A stretch of DNA of 7,115 bases, taken from positions 1 through 7,115 of the forward strand of contig JAIXVT010000029.1 of assembly GCA_027482725.1 (NCBI GenBank), read 5' to 3'. Each line of letters begins with the position of its first letter. Within the stretch, counting starts at the first letter, position 1. Source of the stretch: Pseudomonadota bacterium. GTDB taxonomy: Bacteria > Bdellovibrionota > UBA1018 > CAIMNF01. Under the pieces are notes generated by a model, which saw nothing but the letters and a program-made list of their open reading frames with translations, had not been told where the DNA came from and did not search any database. Made by a program: the position numbers and the translations under genes. This document shows, piece by piece, positions 6,527-7,115 of this stretch.

Positions 6527-6534
6527 AATATATT
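6527..6534. promoter_or_regulatory. Symmetrical AATATATT, candidate divergent -10 region
   Basis: The 98-base gap between the divergent pldB and HExxH genes contains the palindrome AATATATT. It presents TATATT on both strands (6529-6534 plus, 6532-6527 minus), five of six matches to TATAAT. It lies about 37 bases before the plus ATG and 55 before the minus ATG, sensible for promoters. No good -35 at 16-18 bases was found on either strand. The assignment is tentative. Confidence 0.22.
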
Positions 6535-6570
6535 CCCCAAAATCAGACCGTTTTCTGAGATACTTCAACG

Positions 6571-7115
6571 ATGATCATTCATGAGCCTATTCATCATCAA
6601 GTGGAATGGATCAAGCAAAACGCAAGCCCACCCCACCGATCGGCATTCCTCGAGGGTTGGCTAAAGCATGCTCATGTCGAACTTGAACAACTCCATCACG
6701 ACTTCAGCGGGTTTCGAGGACACACCTTGATTGATGCCGCCCTAGATATGGACTGGAAGTCGTATCATCAACGTCTCCATGCTTTGGATGTTGCACAAAG
6801 GTGCAAAGCGGTACGAGAAGAATTAAATGCAGTCGAAAGCCTGACCGAACGCACACTTACCGGAAAAGCGCTGGTTTTTGCGGCTTTTGGGGTCATGGAT
6901 GGATATGCACGTTTTGAATGGGGCGACCATTGTGTCTATCTGGGATTAGACGAAAATTTTAGAAACGAATCGGCGATGCGCGTATTGATTTCACATGAGC
7001 TTACCCATGTTGCTCGGGAATCTCGTCCGGAAACTTGGTCCAATTGGGGTCTCCCGTTTAAAATGGATCACGATACGATGGTTGAGCGTCTCCCCACGCT
7101 TGAGCACTTGTTTCA
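6571..7115 (+). CDS. HExxH zinc-metallopeptidase-like protein, truncated by window edge
   Basis: An open frame starts at ATG 6571 and runs off the right edge with 181 complete codons visible. An in-frame TGA at 6556-6558 closes the frame upstream, and the next methionine is at residue 60, so 6571 is the only sensible start; ribosome-binding site is weak (GAGA at 6557-6560). The key motif is SHELTHVARE (141-150), an HExxH zinc site with H142, E143 and H146, preceded by a beta-rich stretch (GYARFEWGDHCVYLGLDE, 111-128), a layout seen in zincin-type peptidases. There is no signal peptide or membrane segment, so it is probably cytoplasmic. The third zinc ligand may be H167, E172 or E178, or lie beyond the edge. 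It resembles DUF2268-type predicted proteases, but the subfamily is uncertain. It diverges from pldB. Confidence 0.8.
   Translation, partial: MIIHEPIHHQVEWIKQNASPPHRSAFLEGWLKHAHVELEQLHHDFSGFRGHTLIDAALDMDWKSYHQRLHALDVAQRCKAVREELNAVESLTERTLTGKALVFAAFGVMDGYARFEWGDHCVYLGLDENFRNESAMRVLISHELTHVARESRPETWSNWGLPFKMDHDTMVERLPTLEHLF

Noticed and set aside
6473..6568. Extended pldB start at TTG 6568
   Set aside because: It would place 32 residues in front of a clear lipoprotein signal peptide and leave only two bases before the divergent gene.
6570..6598. GATGAT/ATCATC pairing around the start codon of the HExxH gene as a translation-control hairpin
   Set aside because: Six mostly A-T pairs around a 17-base loop are weak, and the repeats are explained by His/Ile codons in the N-terminus.
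1..7115. CRISPR array, tRNA/rRNA genes, insertion sequence or toxin-antitoxin pair
   Set aside because: No regularly spaced repeats, cloverleaf, transposase motif or small gene pair was seen; almost all sequence is accounted for by the seven main genes.

Overview
The window looks like chromosomal DNA from a Gram-negative bacterium of moderate G+C content. It encodes Sec signal peptides, two proteins that read as outer-membrane beta-barrels, a lipobox lipoprotein and a lipid-carrier-dependent membrane glycosyltransferase. Genes are tightly packed, start codons are often weak or overlapped, and all three stop codons occur. The style (many exported proteins of unknown role, short gaps) would fit a Bdellovibrionota-like or other deltaproteobacteria-type lineage, but nothing here fixes the taxonomy. 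No mobile element, tRNA, rRNA or CRISPR array is visible, and no gene-free stretch exceeds about 120 bases.

Layout. Bases 1-113 hold the possible 3' tip of a rightward gene and a nested inverted-repeat structure that can act as the terminator of the leftward gene that follows. That gene (114-1265, minus) is a full-length AlkC-type DNA alkylation-repair glycosylase with its C-terminal Ig-like domain. Only 38 bases separate it from a divergent rightward cluster of three overlapping genes: ldhA (1304-2305, fermentative D-lactate dehydrogenase), an ArnT/PMT-type glycosyltransferase (from about 2302 to 3849) and a secreted DUF2490-like beta-barrel protein (3836-4609). The 3' end of the last one overlaps by 53 bases the 3' end of a leftward pair: an unnamed barrel-like exported protein (4557-5309) preceded by a PldB-type lysophospholipase carrying a lipoprotein signal (5318-6472). 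Diverging from pldB is a rightward gene starting at 6571 that encodes an HELTH zinc-metallopeptidase-like protein and runs off the window.

Together the genes cover base-lesion repair (alkC), pyruvate reduction to D-lactate (ldhA) and cell-envelope work (glycosyl transfer, outer-membrane proteins, phospholipid hydrolysis). I see no single new multi-gene system. The points most worth checking are the tail-to-tail coding overlap of two barrel genes, the translationally overlapped ldhA-glycosyltransferase-barrel cluster, the lipoprotein form of PldB coupled to a barrel gene, the nested repeat at 29-85, and the truncated HExxH protein.
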